From: an uncultured Chloroflexota bacterium
GTDB lineage: Bacteria; Chloroflexota; Anaerolineae; Anaerolineales; Anaerolineaceae
Assembly (NCBI GenBank): GCA_902791025.1
Contig: CADATZ010000019.1
Location: 1 to 64,000, forward strand
Direction of reading: 5' to 3'
Length of the DNA: 64,000 nucleotides
This document shows positions 53,203-63,328 of this stretch, one piece after another. The translations under genes and the position numbers were made by a program. Every line of letters starts with the position of its first letter. The stretch's first letter is position 1. Below the pieces are notes generated by a model. That model was not told the origin of the DNA. It made no database searches and saw nothing but the letters and a program-made list of their open reading frames with translations.

Positions 53203-53847
53203 ATGGACATGGATCAATTTTTTGCTGCCATCCGTGCGCAGCGTGAGAAGACAGAAGAAACCACGAACGGTGAAATGTATCTGATTGCCGGATTAGGAAA
53301 TCCCGGGCGGGAGTATCGCGAGAGCCGCCATAATTTCGGTTTTATGGTGCTGGACCGTCTGGCAGAAAAGCTGAACACCCGCTTTGAAAAAGAACAGCAG
53401 AAGGCTCTCATCACTACTGTCGCGTATGAGGGCCGGAAGCTGCTGCTGGCTAAACCGATCACCTACATGAATGACTCCGGCAAAGCAGTCGTTCCGCTGA
53501 TGCACTATTACAAGATTCCGAAAGAACGCCTGTTTGTGGTGCATGACGACATGGATCTGCCCTTCGGGACACTGCGGGTCCGTCCCAACGGCTCCAATGG
53601 CGGCCAGAAGGGCATGGGCTCCATCATCACCCAACTGGGCAGTCAGGATTTCTGCCGTCTCCGCTGCGGTATCGGTCATCCGCCGGGGCAGATGGAAGTA
53701 ATTGATTTTGTCCTGAATAAGTTTTCAAAAGAGGACAGCGAACTCCTGCCCGCTGTCCTTGACAAAGCATCCTCCTGCGTTCTGGATTTTGTTACACAGG
53801 GATATACATGGTGTATGAATCATTATAATGGGCGCGTGGAGGGCTGA
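53203..53847 (+). CDS. pth: Peptidyl-tRNA hydrolase
   Basis: 214 residues from ATG 53203. A start at the internal ATG 53275 (MYLIAGLGNPG) would give the usual family N-terminus; the 24-residue extension has no known role. The enzyme frees tRNA from aborted peptidyl-tRNA. The catalytic His is in YRESRHNFGF, and PITYMNDSG, VHDDMDLPFG (catalytic Asp) and NGGQKGMGSI complete the site. The next gene, mfd, starts 2 nt after the stop; a pth-mfd pair is a common order. Confidence 0.95.
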   Translation: MDMDQFFAAIRAQREKTEETTNGEMYLIAGLGNPGREYRESRHNFGFMVLDRLAEKLNTRFEKEQQKALITTVAYEGRKLLLAKPITYMNDSGKAVVPLMHYYKIPKERLFVVHDDMDLPFGTLRVRPNGSNGGQKGMGSIITQLGSQDFCRLRCGIGHPPGQMEVIDFVLNKFSKEDSELLPAVLDKASSCVLDFVTQGYTWCMNHYNGRVEG

Positions 53848-53848
53848 A

Positions 53849-56800
53849 ATGCTGAACAAAATCAGCAGCCTACCCGAATTCCAATCTCTGTGCGAACGCC
53901 TCCTGTCAAAAGACCACACTGCTTTTGGCTCTCTTGGCTTACTGCGGTCTGTCCGATATTTGACAGCCGCAGCCTTTTACGAGGAATTGCAGCGGCCGGT
54001 TCTTTATCTCACCGACCGACCGGAACAGTCTCTCCTGGCTTTAGATGAGATCGGTTTTTGGCATCCCAAAGCTGACCGCTTTCACTTTTCCGCCCCGGAA
54101 CCCTTCTTTTATGAAAACGCATCCTGGAGCATGTCCGTCCGGCATGACCGAATTCAGACACTCACCCAGCTGGTCCGGCATCTGCTGCCCGGTACCGACA
54201 AACCCGAAAAACAGCCGCTCATCGCGGCACCCATTCGTGCTGTCATGCAACGGACACTCAGCCGGCAGGAATTCATTCATTCGCTCAAAACCCTGCGCGT
54301 TGGACAGGAAATCTCATCCACCGGTCTGCTGCGCATCTGGAGCTGCTCCGGCTATGAAGCCACAGAAGCCGTCCTGGAACCGGGACAGTACTCCCGCCGC
54401 GGTGAACTGCTGGACGTCTGGCCACACTCGGAACCTTATCCCATCCGCATCGACTTTTTCGGTGATGAGATCGACTCCATTCACCGCTTTGACCCGGCCA
54501 GCCAGCGCAATATCGTCCCACTGAAGAAGGCGGTTATCCCGCCTGCCGGGGAAGTGATCTTCCCTGAAAAACCAGAGCTGGAAATAGAACCAAATTCACC
54601 ACGGGATTTTTATCTCCCGCTGATTCACAAAACCCCGGCAAGCCTGCTGGATTACCTTCCCACCAATACACTGATCCTCTGTGACGACCTCGAAGCCATC
54701 CGCTCGACCGCAGAAGAATTGGAAGAAGAAGCTGAAACACTGCGAAGCGAAAGTATCGATATGGGTACACTGGACGCGGGTTACCCGGAACCTTACGTCA
54801 GTTTTTCCGAATTAAACGACCATATGGGAGATTTCCCAATGATCGATCTGGGGCGCTCCGATGTACCGGACAGTTCTTATCTGTCCGATCACTTCACCCC
54901 ATCAGAGCGCTTCGGCGGACATCTGGAGACCTTCCTGAATTTCCTGCAGACCCGCTTCCGCGCCAATGAACCGGTTACAGTTGTCAGCCGTCAGGCGGAA
55001 CGCATTGAAGAACTGTGGAAAAAAGGGGAAAGCTCGCGCAGCGGAGAAACAGGGAAGGTCCCTGTTTTCTGCGAAGATTCCCTCTCAGAAGGATTTATCC
55101 TGACCGAAGCGGACGGAACCAAAAGCTATGTGCTGACCGACAGCGAAATTTTCGGCTGGGAACGTCCTGTCCCGCGGAAAACACCCCGGAAAGCCATTGA
55201 TGCTCCTGAAAAATTCTTTGCCGATCTCAAGGAAGGGGATTATGTGGTTCACGTGGATTTCGGCATCGGCATTTACGACGGTCTGGTCACGCGCACCATC
55301 GACGGCGTAAAGAAGGACTTTCTGCGCATTAATTACGCGGAAGGTGACCAGCTTTTTGTCCCGGTTCACCAGGCTGACCGTCTTTCCAATTATGTCGGAC
55401 CAAACGGAAAAACGCCTGAAATCACACGTCTCGGCACCAAAGATTGGCTCAACTCCAAAAATTTCGTCAAAGAAAAGGTGTTGGAAATCGCTAATGACCT
55501 GTTGGATCTCTACGCGAAACGCCAGGTCACACCGGGCTTCGCTTTCTCGAAGGATAGCATTTGGATGAAGGACCTGGAAGGCGCCTTCCCATTTGAAGAG
55601 ACCGAAGACCAGAAAATAGCAATACGCAAGGTCAAAGAGGATATGGAAAGTCCTCGCCCGATGGACCGGTTGATCTGCGGCGATGTGGGCTACGGAAAAA
55701 CGGAGATCGCACTGCGCGCGGCATTCAAAGCCGCCTGTGACAGCAAACAGGTCGCTATTCTGGTCCCAACGACCGTGCTTGCGCAGCAGCATTACGAGAC
55801 ATTTAAAAAACGCTTTGCAGCCTACCCGGTCAATGTGGAAATGCTCTCACGCTTCCGCACCGCGAAGGAACAGACACAAATCTTAAAGAAACTGGAAAGC
55901 GGAGAAATCGACATCATTATCGGAACGCACCGTCTGGTTTCCAAGGATGTAAAGTTCAAGGACCTGGGACTGGTGGTCATCGATGAAGAACAGCGCTTCG
56001 GCGTCCGGCAGAAGGAGTATCTGAAAAAGCTCCGCGCCCACGTGGATGTGCTGACACTTACCGCCACACCGATTCCTCGTACCCTTTATATGGCACTGAC
56101 CGGCGTCCGGGACATTTCCAACATTAACACGCCCCCTTATGAACGCGTTCCTATCACTACCTACGTTGGGCCTTATTCTGAAAAAATCATCCGACAGGCC
56201 ATCACCCGCGAGATGGAACGGAACGGACAGACCTTTTTCCTTCACAACCGCGTTCAATCCATTTACGCAATGCACGATTATCTGAAGCGCCTGGTTCCGG
56301 AAGCACGTATCGGTGTTGCTCACGGGCAAATGGCGGAAAAACAGCTTTCCGCGGTGATGGATCAGTTCTACAAAGGCGATCTGGACGTTCTGCTCTGCAC
56401 CTCCATCATTGAATCCGGGTTGGATGTTCCCAACGCCAACACCCTGATCGTCAGCCGCGCCGATACCTTCGGTCTTGCCCAGCTCTATCAGATCCGCGGC
56501 CGCGTGGGACGGTCTTCCCAGCGGGCGTATGCGTACTTTTTCCGGCAGAAAGGCAAACCCACCGAAGCCGGTATCGAACGGCTGGAAGTGATTGCCGAAA
56601 ACACCCAGTTCGGTGCCGGATACACCATCGCCATGCGCGATCTGGAAATGCGGGGTGCCGGAGAGATTCTCGGCAGCCGCCAGCATGGCGCGATTGCCTC
56701 CGTCGGTTTTCATCTGTATACCCGTATGCTGGCACAGGCCGTCCGCAACGTCCGGGATATCAAAGGCGTGGAAGTTTCAGATGAAGACCTGGGTATTACA

Positions 56801-57256
56801 CGGGAAATGGCCTATCTTTTCAACCCCATCACGGTAGAACTTCCGCTCAATATCGGCATACCGGAAGACTATATCGAAGACGATCAGACCCGCATCAAGC
56901 TCTACCGCCGCATGGCCTCCGTCAGCAAAGAAGATGAACTCGACGCACTGGACGCCGAATTCACTGACCGCTTCGGTCCGCTCCCGGCAGAGATTCGCAA
57001 CCTGATTTTCCAGATTCGGGTCAAAATATTCGCTGAAAAAATCGGACTCAGTGCTGTTGTGAAAGAAGGAAACGATATCGTCCTGAAGTTCCCGGCATTG
57101 CCCTCCAATGTCGACCACCGAGAATTGCCTCTTCTCAGCAAACGTCTGCGCATTGGCAAGAACAATTACCGCTTCGTCGGCATCGACTGGAACTCTGAAG
57201 AATGGCAGGATGAACTCTTGGGGATACTTTCAATTCTGGCATTAAAACTGCACTAA
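53849..57256 (+). CDS. mfd: Transcription-repair coupling factor Mfd
   Basis: 1135 residues, the expected size. ATG 53849 follows GGAGGG. The UvrB-like N-terminal module, the RNA-polymerase interaction domain (about 460-530; [31 protein letters not shown]) and the RecG-like translocase are all present. Motifs: GDVGYGKTE (Walker A, near 611), [46 protein letters not shown] and [18 protein letters not shown]. The C-terminal TRCF domain ends near 1130. It removes stalled RNA polymerase and recruits UvrA. Confidence 0.97.
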   Translation: MLNKISSLPEFQSLCERLLSKDHTAFGSLGLLRSVRYLTAAAFYEELQRPVLYLTDRPEQSLLALDEIGFWHPKADRFHFSAPEPFFYENASWSMSVRHDRIQTLTQLVRHLLPGTDKPEKQPLIAAPIRAVMQRTLSRQEFIHSLKTLRVGQEISSTGLLRIWSCSGYEATEAVLEPGQYSRRGELLDVWPHSEPYPIRIDFFGDEIDSIHRFDPASQRNIVPLKKAVIPPAGEVIFPEKPELEIEPNSPRDFYLPLIHKTPASLLDYLPTNTLILCDDLEAIRSTAEELEEEAETLRSESIDMGTLDAGYPEPYVSFSELNDHMGDFPMIDLGRSDVPDSSYLSDHFTPSERFGGHLETFLNFLQTRFRANEPVTVVSRQAERIEELWKKGESSRSGETGKVPVFCEDSLSEGFILTEADGTKSYVLTDSEIFGWERPVPRKTPRKAIDAPEKFFADLKEGDYVVHVDFGIGIYDGLVTRTIDGVKKDFLRINYAEGDQLFVPVHQADRLSNYVGPNGKTPEITRLGTKDWLNSKNFVKEKVLEIANDLLDLYAKRQVTPGFAFSKDSIWMKDLEGAFPFEETEDQKIAIRKVKEDMESPRPMDRLICGDVGYGKTEIALRAAFKAACDSKQVAILVPTTVLAQQHYETFKKRFAAYPVNVEMLSRFRTAKEQTQILKKLESGEIDIIIGTHRLVSKDVKFKDLGLVVIDEEQRFGVRQKEYLKKLRAHVDVLTLTATPIPRTLYMALTGVRDISNINTPPYERVPITTYVGPYSEKIIRQAITREMERNGQTFFLHNRVQSIYAMHDYLKRLVPEARIGVAHGQMAEKQLSAVMDQFYKGDLDVLLCTSIIESGLDVPNANTLIVSRADTFGLAQLYQIRGRVGRSSQRAYAYFFRQKGKPTEAGIERLEVIAENTQFGAGYTIAMRDLEMRGAGEILGSRQHGAIASVGFHLYTRMLAQAVRNVRDIKGVEVSDEDLGITREMAYLFNPITVELPLNIGIPEDYIEDDQTRIKLYRRMASVSKEDELDALDAEFTDRFGPLPAEIRNLIFQIRVKIFAEKIGLSAVVKEGNDIVLKFPALPSNVDHRELPLLSKRLRIGKNNYRFVGIDWNSEEWQDELLGILSILALKLH

Positions 57257-57349
57257 TAAATTTTGAGCATAGTTCATGCTCATATCTCAATATCAATCGT
57301 TCAGCCCCTGATGTCGGAGCCGGTTGATCAGGTTTTGTTGGAGGAAAAC

Positions 57350-58426
57350 ATGAAAAAAATATCCCTTGTCGTGGTGCTCTTAGCCCTTGTCGTCTGCCTC
57401 GCCGGCTGCAGTCAGAAGAAAATCGATGAACTGACTGCCACATTCAATTCCGAAAAGGAAGCTCTTCAGACAAAAATCGATGAAACCCAAAAAAAACTGG
57501 ATGATACGATTGCTGAAAAAGACGGCCTGCTTGCCGACGCTCAGAAAAAACTCGATGAGCTGAAAGCAGAAAAAGAAACTGAACTGGCCGAACTGACTGA
57601 AGCCAAAGACGCCCTTCTCGCAGAAGCTGAAACCAATATCAAAGCACTGGAAGCTGAAAAAGACAACTTGAAAACCGCAGCTGAAGAAAACCTGAAGACC
57701 GTGACCGAGGCAAAAGATGCCCTGATTGCCGAAGCACAGGAAAAATATGACGCTGCTGTCGCCGAAGCTCAGCAAACACTCGAAAACCAGACAGCTGCGG
57801 CTAAGGAAAAGTATGACGCGCTGGTTGCTGAAAAGGATAAAGCAGTCGCTGACGCACAGGAAAAGCTGGATACTCTGACTGCTGAAAAGGATAAAGCTAT
57901 TGCCGACGCTCAGGAAAAGTATGATGCTTTTGCTGCAGAAAAAAAGGCTGAACTGGAAGCTGCCGCAGCTTCCGCGGAAGAAAAGCTGCAGGAACTGACA
58001 AAAACAAAGGATGATGTTATCGCTGAAACTACAGCGAAGCTCGAAGCTGCAGAAGCTGAAGTTGCTGAACTTACCTCCCAGGTAGAAGCCGCTCAGGAAA
58101 AATACAACAAGCTTTCAGCTTCCTATGAAGGACTTCTCGCGGAAAAGAATGACTTCCAAAAGGCTTATGAATCCATGCAGGATGAAATCAACGCCAAACT
58201 TGCTCTTGCAGAGGCAGAGGAAACAGAAGAAACAGAGCTAAATCCGGAAATTACGGAAAAGCCTGAAGAATTTACTGATCTTGGATACGCAAATGAAACG
58301 ATCCAAAATTATTATGAAATAATCCGCGACTATTATGAACAGCTTGAAAAGCTCAATGATTCTAACATTTCACTTCAAATCGAAAACAGTCTGCTTCGCG
58401 AAACGATTGAAGAATTTGCGAAATAA
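57350..58426 (+). CDS. Coiled-coil lipoprotein
   Basis: 358 residues from ATG 57350 after GGAGG. The lipoprotein signal ends VVCLAGC (Cys at about 20). Nearly all the rest is an Ala/Glu/Lys/Asp-rich heptad coil with imperfect repeats such as AEKDKAVADAQEKLDTLTA and AEKDKAIADAQEKYDAFAA, then an acidic Glu/Thr stretch and a short Tyr-rich C-terminal helix. It would form a long rod on the outer face of the membrane. The repeat makes database matches unspecific; the role is unknown. A hairpin terminator follows. Confidence 0.75.
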   Translation: MKKISLVVVLLALVVCLAGCSQKKIDELTATFNSEKEALQTKIDETQKKLDDTIAEKDGLLADAQKKLDELKAEKETELAELTEAKDALLAEAETNIKALEAEKDNLKTAAEENLKTVTEAKDALIAEAQEKYDAAVAEAQQTLENQTAAAKEKYDALVAEKDKAVADAQEKLDTLTAEKDKAIADAQEKYDAFAAEKKAELEAAAASAEEKLQELTKTKDDVIAETTAKLEAAEAEVAELTSQVEAAQEKYNKLSASYEGLLAEKNDFQKAYESMQDEINAKLALAEAEETEETELNPEITEKPEEFTDLGYANETIQNYYEIIRDYYEQLEKLNDSNISLQIENSLLRETIEEFAK

Positions 58427-58446
58427 ATAAATCAGATTATTTTCAT

Positions 58447-58479
58447 CAGCGGTCTCCTGTATTTATTGGGAGACCGCTG
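58447..58479 (+). terminator. Putative terminator hairpin
   Basis: CAGCGGTCTCC..GGGAGACCGCTG, an 11-bp stem with a 10-nt loop, with little T after it. Confidence 0.6.
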
Positions 58480-58497
58480 TGTGTTAATACAAACCTT

Positions 58498-58527
58498 TTG
58501 ACAAAGAAGCCTTTGACGTATTATAAT
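58498..58527 (+). promoter_or_regulatory. Promoter of rnd, likely leaderless
   Basis: TTGACA (58498-58503), 18-nt spacer, TATAAT (58522-58527). The ATG begins 8 nt after the -10 box, at the expected transcription start. Confidence 0.75.
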
Positions 58528-58534
58528 TTACAAC

Positions 58535-59689
58535 ATGAATGTTGATCTTGACCCGAAAACCGTTCACATTGTCAACGATACCGAGACGCTGAACGATTGC
58601 ATTGAAAAATTGAAAAACACCCATGAAGTGGCTGTTGATACAGAATCAGACAGCCTGTTTGTTTATTTTGAAAAAGTTTGCCTGATCCAAATCAGCGCTG
58701 ACGGACAAAGCTACGTGATCGATCCGCTGGAAACAGGAGATCTTTCAGGATTAAATGATATTTTTTCTGATCCGGATGTTCTCAAAATCTTTCATGCGGC
58801 CGAATATGACCTGATGTGCCTCAAACGGGATTTTGGATTTGAATTCACCAATCTGTTCGACACGATGGTCGCCGCCCGCATGCTGGGGCGAAAAGAGATC
58901 GGACTGGGTTCTTTGTTGGAAAGTGAATTTGATATCCATCTGGATAAACACTATCAGAAGGCCAACTGGGGTATCCGTCCGCTGAGCCGTGAAATGCTTC
59001 AGTATGCCGTCTCAGACACACGTTTTCTTTCCATGCTGAAAGACAAACTGAAAGCTGAACTGGAAGAAAGAAATATGGAAGACATGGCACAGGAGGATTT
59101 TGACCGGCTCTGTGCTATCCACCCGGCTTCTCCCGAACCTCACGAACCGGTATGGTGGAAAGTCAGCGGCGGTACAGACTTGACTGCTGCAGAACAGGGA
59201 TCTTTGCAGGGATTATGTGAGTTTCGCGACCAGGAAGCCCGCATCCGCGACCTGCCGCCTTTTAAAATTCTTTCCAATAACGCTCTGGTCAATATCGCAC
59301 TGGAAAACCCTTCCAATGAAAAGGCGCTTTCCCGCATCAAGGGCGTAAATAACGCGGTAGTGAGACGTTACGGCAAAACAATCATCAACATTACCAGGTC
59401 CTGGCGCAGAAAGAAGCGCATCCCCCAACCGGTGATCACAACCAGACCCAGCAATGGCATTCTCAGCCGGCGCGACAGACTGAAACTATGGAGGAAAAAC
59501 ACCGGTCTGGAACTGGATGTGCCCTCCGATGTGATCCTTCCCCGCGACACACTGGAAATCATCGCGGAAGTCGGTCCGAAAAATGAAAGTGAATTACAAG
59601 AACTGATGAAGGACCTTCCCGCACGCTATCACCGTTTCGGAAAGGAAATACTGGAAATATCGCTCAATGAAAGCGATTCCGGGGCATAA
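58535..59689 (+). CDS. rnd: Ribonuclease D (DEDDy exonuclease with HRDC domain)
   Basis: 384 residues. The 3'-5' exonuclease domain has the DEDDy residues: Asp35 and Glu37 in VAVDTESDS, Asp in HAAEYDLMCL (about 92), and Tyr157/Asp161 in YAVSDTRFL. One HRDC domain (about 210-285) helps bind RNA; the C-terminal part is shorter than in E. coli. It probably trims tRNA or other structured RNA 3' ends. No ribosome site precedes the ATG, which sits at the predicted transcription start. The ribosome site of the following comM gene lies 10 nt after its stop. Confidence 0.9.
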   Translation: MNVDLDPKTVHIVNDTETLNDCIEKLKNTHEVAVDTESDSLFVYFEKVCLIQISADGQSYVIDPLETGDLSGLNDIFSDPDVLKIFHAAEYDLMCLKRDFGFEFTNLFDTMVAARMLGRKEIGLGSLLESEFDIHLDKHYQKANWGIRPLSREMLQYAVSDTRFLSMLKDKLKAELEERNMEDMAQEDFDRLCAIHPASPEPHEPVWWKVSGGTDLTAAEQGSLQGLCEFRDQEARIRDLPPFKILSNNALVNIALENPSNEKALSRIKGVNNAVVRRYGKTIINITRSWRRKKRIPQPVITTRPSNGILSRRDRLKLWRKNTGLELDVPSDVILPRDTLEIIAEVGPKNESELQELMKDLPARYHRFGKEILEISLNESDSGA

Positions 59690-59707
59690 CATTCAGAAAG
59701 GATCCAG

Positions 59708-60823
59708 ATGCTCTCACGAGTTTATTCCTGCGCTTTGACCGGGCTGAACGGAACAGTCATTGAAGTTGAGGTAGATTTTTCCGGGAAGGAAGAACCGAAA
59801 ACCGTTGTTGTCGGTCTTCCGGATACGGCCGTCCAGGAGAGCCGGGAACGGATCCGCAGCGCCATCAAAAATACCGGGTTGGGATTCCTGCACCGGCGAA
59901 TCACCGTAAACCTGGCCCCCGCAGATTTGCGCAAGGAAGGCCCCTGTTTTGATCTTCCCATCGCTATCGGAGAACTTGCCTGCAGGGATGAGACATGGAT
60001 CCCGGAGCTGGATGGCACCATGATCATCGGGGAGCTGTCTCTGGATGGCTCAGTCCGTCATGTTCGCGGCGTTTTGCTCATTGCCGCCAAAGCCAAAGAA
60101 TTGGGATTCAGACGAATTTGCGTTCCTGCCTGTGATGCGCAGGAAGCTGCTCTGATTCCGGATATCGAAGTTCTGCCGGTACACTCTCTGCTGGAACTTT
60201 ATGACCACTTTACCGGGATCAAACTCATCGAACCGCAGCAGCCCTGTCAACTGACAGAAACAGAAGTAACCGTAAGGACGGATTTCAGTGAAATCAAAGG
60301 ACAGGAGCATGTCAAACGCGCGTTGGAAATCGCCGCTGCGGGTTCACATAATGTTTTAATGAGCGGCTCACCCGGTACCGGGAAGACTCTGCTGGCCCGG
60401 GCATTACCCTCCATCCTGCCGCGCATGACCCTGGAGGAAAGCCTGGATGTCACCCGCATCTACTCCATTGAAGATATGCTGCCGGAGGACACCCCGCTGA
60501 TCCAGACCCGACCCTTCCGCGCACCGCACCACACCGTCAGCTATGCAGGTCTGGTCGGGGGAGGCAATATTCCCCGTCCCGGCGAAATCTCCCTGGCACA
60601 CCGCGGTGTTTTGTTTCTGGATGAATTCCCGGAGTTCGATCCCCGTGTTCTGGAAGTCCTGCGCCAACCGCTGGAAGACAAGGTCGTCACCATCTCCCGC
60701 GCCACCGGCGCCTACAGCTTCCCTGCCAATTTTATAGATAATAAGTACCGCTCCGTGTTCAAATCAACACTTATCCACCTGCATTTTGATTTGAACACGC
60801 AACAGTCCCCTCTAGCTGTATAA
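59708..60823 (+). pseudogene. comM: comM/yifB (Mg-chelatase-like ATPase), interrupted at about 60,735
   Basis: ComM is a hexameric helicase that promotes branch migration during natural transformation. The N-terminal Lon-like domain ([13 protein letters not shown].., [11 protein letters not shown]) and the AAA+ core are intact: Walker [35 protein letters not shown], Walker [12 protein letters not shown]. The frame is family-like as far as FPANF (residue 342). After that it reads 29 unrelated residues and stops at 60823, missing about 140-160 residues, including the next expected MNPCPCG motif. Composition turns AT-rich at the same point. The simplest reading is insertion of a mobile element; a misassembly is the alternative. 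Confidence 0.85.
60755..60798. repeat. 13-bp inverted repeat at the left edge of the element
   Basis: GTGTTCAAATCAA and TTGATTTGAACAC with an 18-nt spacer, about 20 nt after the comM break. A further TTTGAACAC occurs at 60993-61001. It could be a recombinase or initiator binding site. Confidence 0.7.
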
Positions 60824-61201
60824 ATAGCCGAATTTGATATACCCCATATAATTCTTCTGACTATACAATAACGCTGCTTCTTTGCGAAATAATCTTGTTT
60901 AGAACGATATTTTTAGACAGTTTTCTTTTAGTAATTTCTGTTTATTTCTGTACACAATTATTGAAAAATTATTTTGATTTTTATAGTCTCCATTTGAACA
61001 CAAACTACCATTATCACTAATAAAAAAAATACTGGTTTTCTACCTCACATGGTTTAGTTTTTGTAATCGCTCTCAGTCACATAAATTGCCTTATTTATTT
61101 TTATGCTAAAATAAAAACAGAGTGCTTATCCGCTGATTAGGTAAGGTTTCCTTTCAAACATGAAAACCAATTCATTCTAAAAAGAAAGGAGACCATAGTC
61201 A
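60824..61201 (+). other. Gene-free AT-rich leader with a repeated box
   Basis: The box TACACAATTATTGAAAAATT (60951-60970, extending to 60974) recurs with two changes at 61604-61627, in front of the helicase gene. The rest is A/T-rich with no convincing open frame. AAAGGAGACC near the end serves the next gene. Confidence 0.55.
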
Positions 61202-61414
61202 ATGGATTCTGATTTACCAATCAAATCTGTTGATCCAGCTCAGTCTAATGAAATTGCTAAAGCTGGAACGCCTAAGAATGATTTGGCAAAAGAAGTTGAC
61301 CGAAAATTCAGGGAAGACCTAAAAGAGGTTGTGAACAGAACAAACGGATTCGAAAGCTTTTGGTACAAACTCGCGGGCTGTATGTCAAAACTTACCAAAA
61401 AGTTATTAGGGTAA
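61202..61414 (+). CDS. 70-residue protein of the element, unknown function
   Basis: A charged small protein (MDSDLPIKSV..., Lys/Glu-rich middle) with a C-terminal amphipathic Lys-rich helix (ending KLTKKLLG). ATG 61202 follows AAAGGAGACC, a good ribosome site, and a hairpin terminator follows the stop. Size and charge would suit a DNA-binding or regulatory protein, but no helix-turn-helix is recognised. It could also be a small toxic or membrane-associated peptide. Confidence 0.6.
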   Translation: MDSDLPIKSVDPAQSNEIAKAGTPKNDLAKEVDRKFREDLKEVVNRTNGFESFWYKLAGCMSKLTKKLLG

Positions 61415-61422
61415 GTACTTGA

Positions 61423-61455
61423 GTGCCCCAAAAATAGTATGGGGCACGTCTTTAT
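61423..61455 (+). terminator. Terminator of the 70-residue gene
   Basis: GTGCCCC..GGGGCAC with an 11-nt loop, then TCTTTATTTT. Confidence 0.75.
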
Positions 61456-61647
61456 TTTCCACACACATTATTTATTAATATCTATCATTGTAATAACTTT
61501 TATAAGAACGCCAGATATTAGATTGTTATGAAACCTCTGTACAAAACAATGTAAAGATGATCTTCCCTGCCCCAATTTTTTTGTTAATTTACAGATAATT
61601 TCGTACACAATTGTTGAAAAATTGTTTATACGATCTTCCTCATGATT

Positions 61648-61653
61648 TATAAT
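61648..61653 (+). promoter_or_regulatory. -10 box, candidate leaderless promoter of the helicase gene
   Basis: TATAAT ending 6 nt before ATG 61660, with no ribosome site. TTGTTT lies about 20 nt upstream, a poor -35. Confidence 0.5.
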
Positions 61654-61659
61654 TAGTCC

Positions 61660-63279
61660 ATGGAAAAAGGACAATTTGACACTCTTACCCTTGGACAGAA
61701 AGCTGCATATAACGCAGTAACCCGCGGATTCAATACCTTTATCACTGGTGGTGGTGGTGTTGGTAAATCATATTTGATACGACTTCTTATCAAAGAACTT
61801 GAAAACCAAGGTAAACAGGTCATTGTCTGCGCTCCAACAGGCGTTGCAGCCGAATTGATCGGCGGAGCCACCATCCACCGCGTCTTCTCATTGGGAACGG
61901 GACCTCAGATAACAAAAAAGGGTAGTATAAAGACCAGTGCTACAGCTCCGGTGAAGCAGGCAGATGTAATTATCATCGATGAGGTTTCAATGGTTCGTGC
62001 TGACCTTTTCGACTGTGTACTCGCGTCAATCAGGTCTGCTGAAAGAAAATCCAATAAGCATAAACAGATCATTGTCACAGGAGATTTCTACCAGTTGCCG
62101 CCTGTTACACCGGACGTGGATCGCCAGCAGCTAAAGGAGTATATAGGGCGGGATCTTCCCGTGTACTGGGCGTTTTTAGGTAAATCCTGGAATTCCTGTA
62201 GCTTTAAGACCATCATACTAGACGAAATCGTCCGCCAGCATGACAGGATCATGATGGAGAACCTGAACAAATGCCGGGTTGGAGACAGCAGCTGCATACC
62301 TTATTTCAATGAGAACACTTCTCCGACGAGAACAACATGGGATTTTAATCTGTACACACATAGAAGCGATGTTGATAGGGAAAATAACTGGCAGATCAAT
62401 AAACTGAGCACCAAACCATACAAAATAGCTCGCATCTACAAAGGCATTCCCTTGAACCCGTCAGAACTGGACGTCGACGATAACGGACGGGACGGAACAT
62501 TCATCTTGAAGGAAGGCACACGTGTGATGCTGACCAGAAACGACACGGAGAAGGACCCCCTTGGACGAAGAAAAACTCCGAGGTATGTCAATGGCTCTAT
62601 GGGAGTAGTAAAAGGCATCTGTCTTGATCCCGCAGACCCGAGAAAAGATTACATTCTGGTCCAGATTGAAAAAACTCGTGACATACTAGAAATCTACAGA
62701 GCATCACGCCTTATTTACGGGTATGACGAGAAAAACGGAAAACTAAAGAAGACTGTTGTCGGACGTTTCTATGAAATTCCCATAATTCCGGCTTATGCAC
62801 TGACGATTCATAAATCTCAAGGTGCCACCTACGATTTTGTGAATATCGATCCTACCAGGTGCTTCGCGGCTGGACAGCTTTATGTGGCTCTCTCAAGGGC
62901 AAAAACGATTGTGGGAATCCACCTCACAAGAAATATCTGTTCTTCCGATCTGATCACTGACCCGACAGTACGGGATTTCTACGCAAATCTGAGGAACGAT
63001 ACTGAAGAATTCGCAAAGAACAAAGTAGGACGCCCAAAGATAAACAAACCGGAGAAGGAAAAAGTACGAGTGGGGAACCCGGGCAGATTCGGATCTCCGA
63101 GCGTTGCTGTCCGCATTCCGGAAGAACTCGCCGGGCCGCTCATGGATATCATCAACAAGGCTTTTCCGACGAAGCAGGAAATTGAGTCTGGTACTAAGCC
63201 CGACAGAAAGGCTTATGAGCAACTGCTGAAGAGACTGACGAAAAAGAAGGCTGAAGAAGAAAATGCAACTGATGCATAA
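61660..63279 (+). CDS. Pif1/RecD2-like superfamily 1B DNA helicase
   Basis: 539 residues. Motif I is GGGGVGKS (30-37), motif Ia IVCAPTGVAAELIGG, motif II IIIDEVSM (Asp107/Glu108) and motif III VTGDFYQLPPV. Near the C-terminus ALTIHKSQGATYD and GQLYVALSRAKT are motifs V and VI. Order and spacing fit Pif1-type 5'-3' helicases. The last 90 residues (GRPKINKPEKEK..., SVAVRIPEELAGPLMDII) are an extra basic tail that might contact DNA or a partner. The lower GC content compared with the chromosome supports an acquired origin. It may help replication or transfer of the element. Confidence 0.88.
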   Translation: MEKGQFDTLTLGQKAAYNAVTRGFNTFITGGGGVGKSYLIRLLIKELENQGKQVIVCAPTGVAAELIGGATIHRVFSLGTGPQITKKGSIKTSATAPVKQADVIIIDEVSMVRADLFDCVLASIRSAERKSNKHKQIIVTGDFYQLPPVTPDVDRQQLKEYIGRDLPVYWAFLGKSWNSCSFKTIILDEIVRQHDRIMMENLNKCRVGDSSCIPYFNENTSPTRTTWDFNLYTHRSDVDRENNWQINKLSTKPYKIARIYKGIPLNPSELDVDDNGRDGTFILKEGTRVMLTRNDTEKDPLGRRKTPRYVNGSMGVVKGICLDPADPRKDYILVQIEKTRDILEIYRASRLIYGYDEKNGKLKKTVVGRFYEIPIIPAYALTIHKSQGATYDFVNIDPTRCFAAGQLYVALSRAKTIVGIHLTRNICSSDLITDPTVRDFYANLRNDTEEFAKNKVGRPKINKPEKEKVRVGNPGRFGSPSVAVRIPEELAGPLMDIINKAFPTKQEIESGTKPDRKAYEQLLKRLTKKKAEEENATDA

Positions 63280-63282
63280 GCA

Positions 63283-63323
63283 CATAAGAAAAGCAGTAAC
63301 CTCTGCTATCTTATGAATTTTTT
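63283..63323. terminator. Terminator between the helicase and the convergent gene
   Basis: CATAAG..AGCAG-loop-CTGCT..CTTATG followed by AATTTTTT. Confidence 0.7.
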
Positions 63324-63328
63324 GCTAC

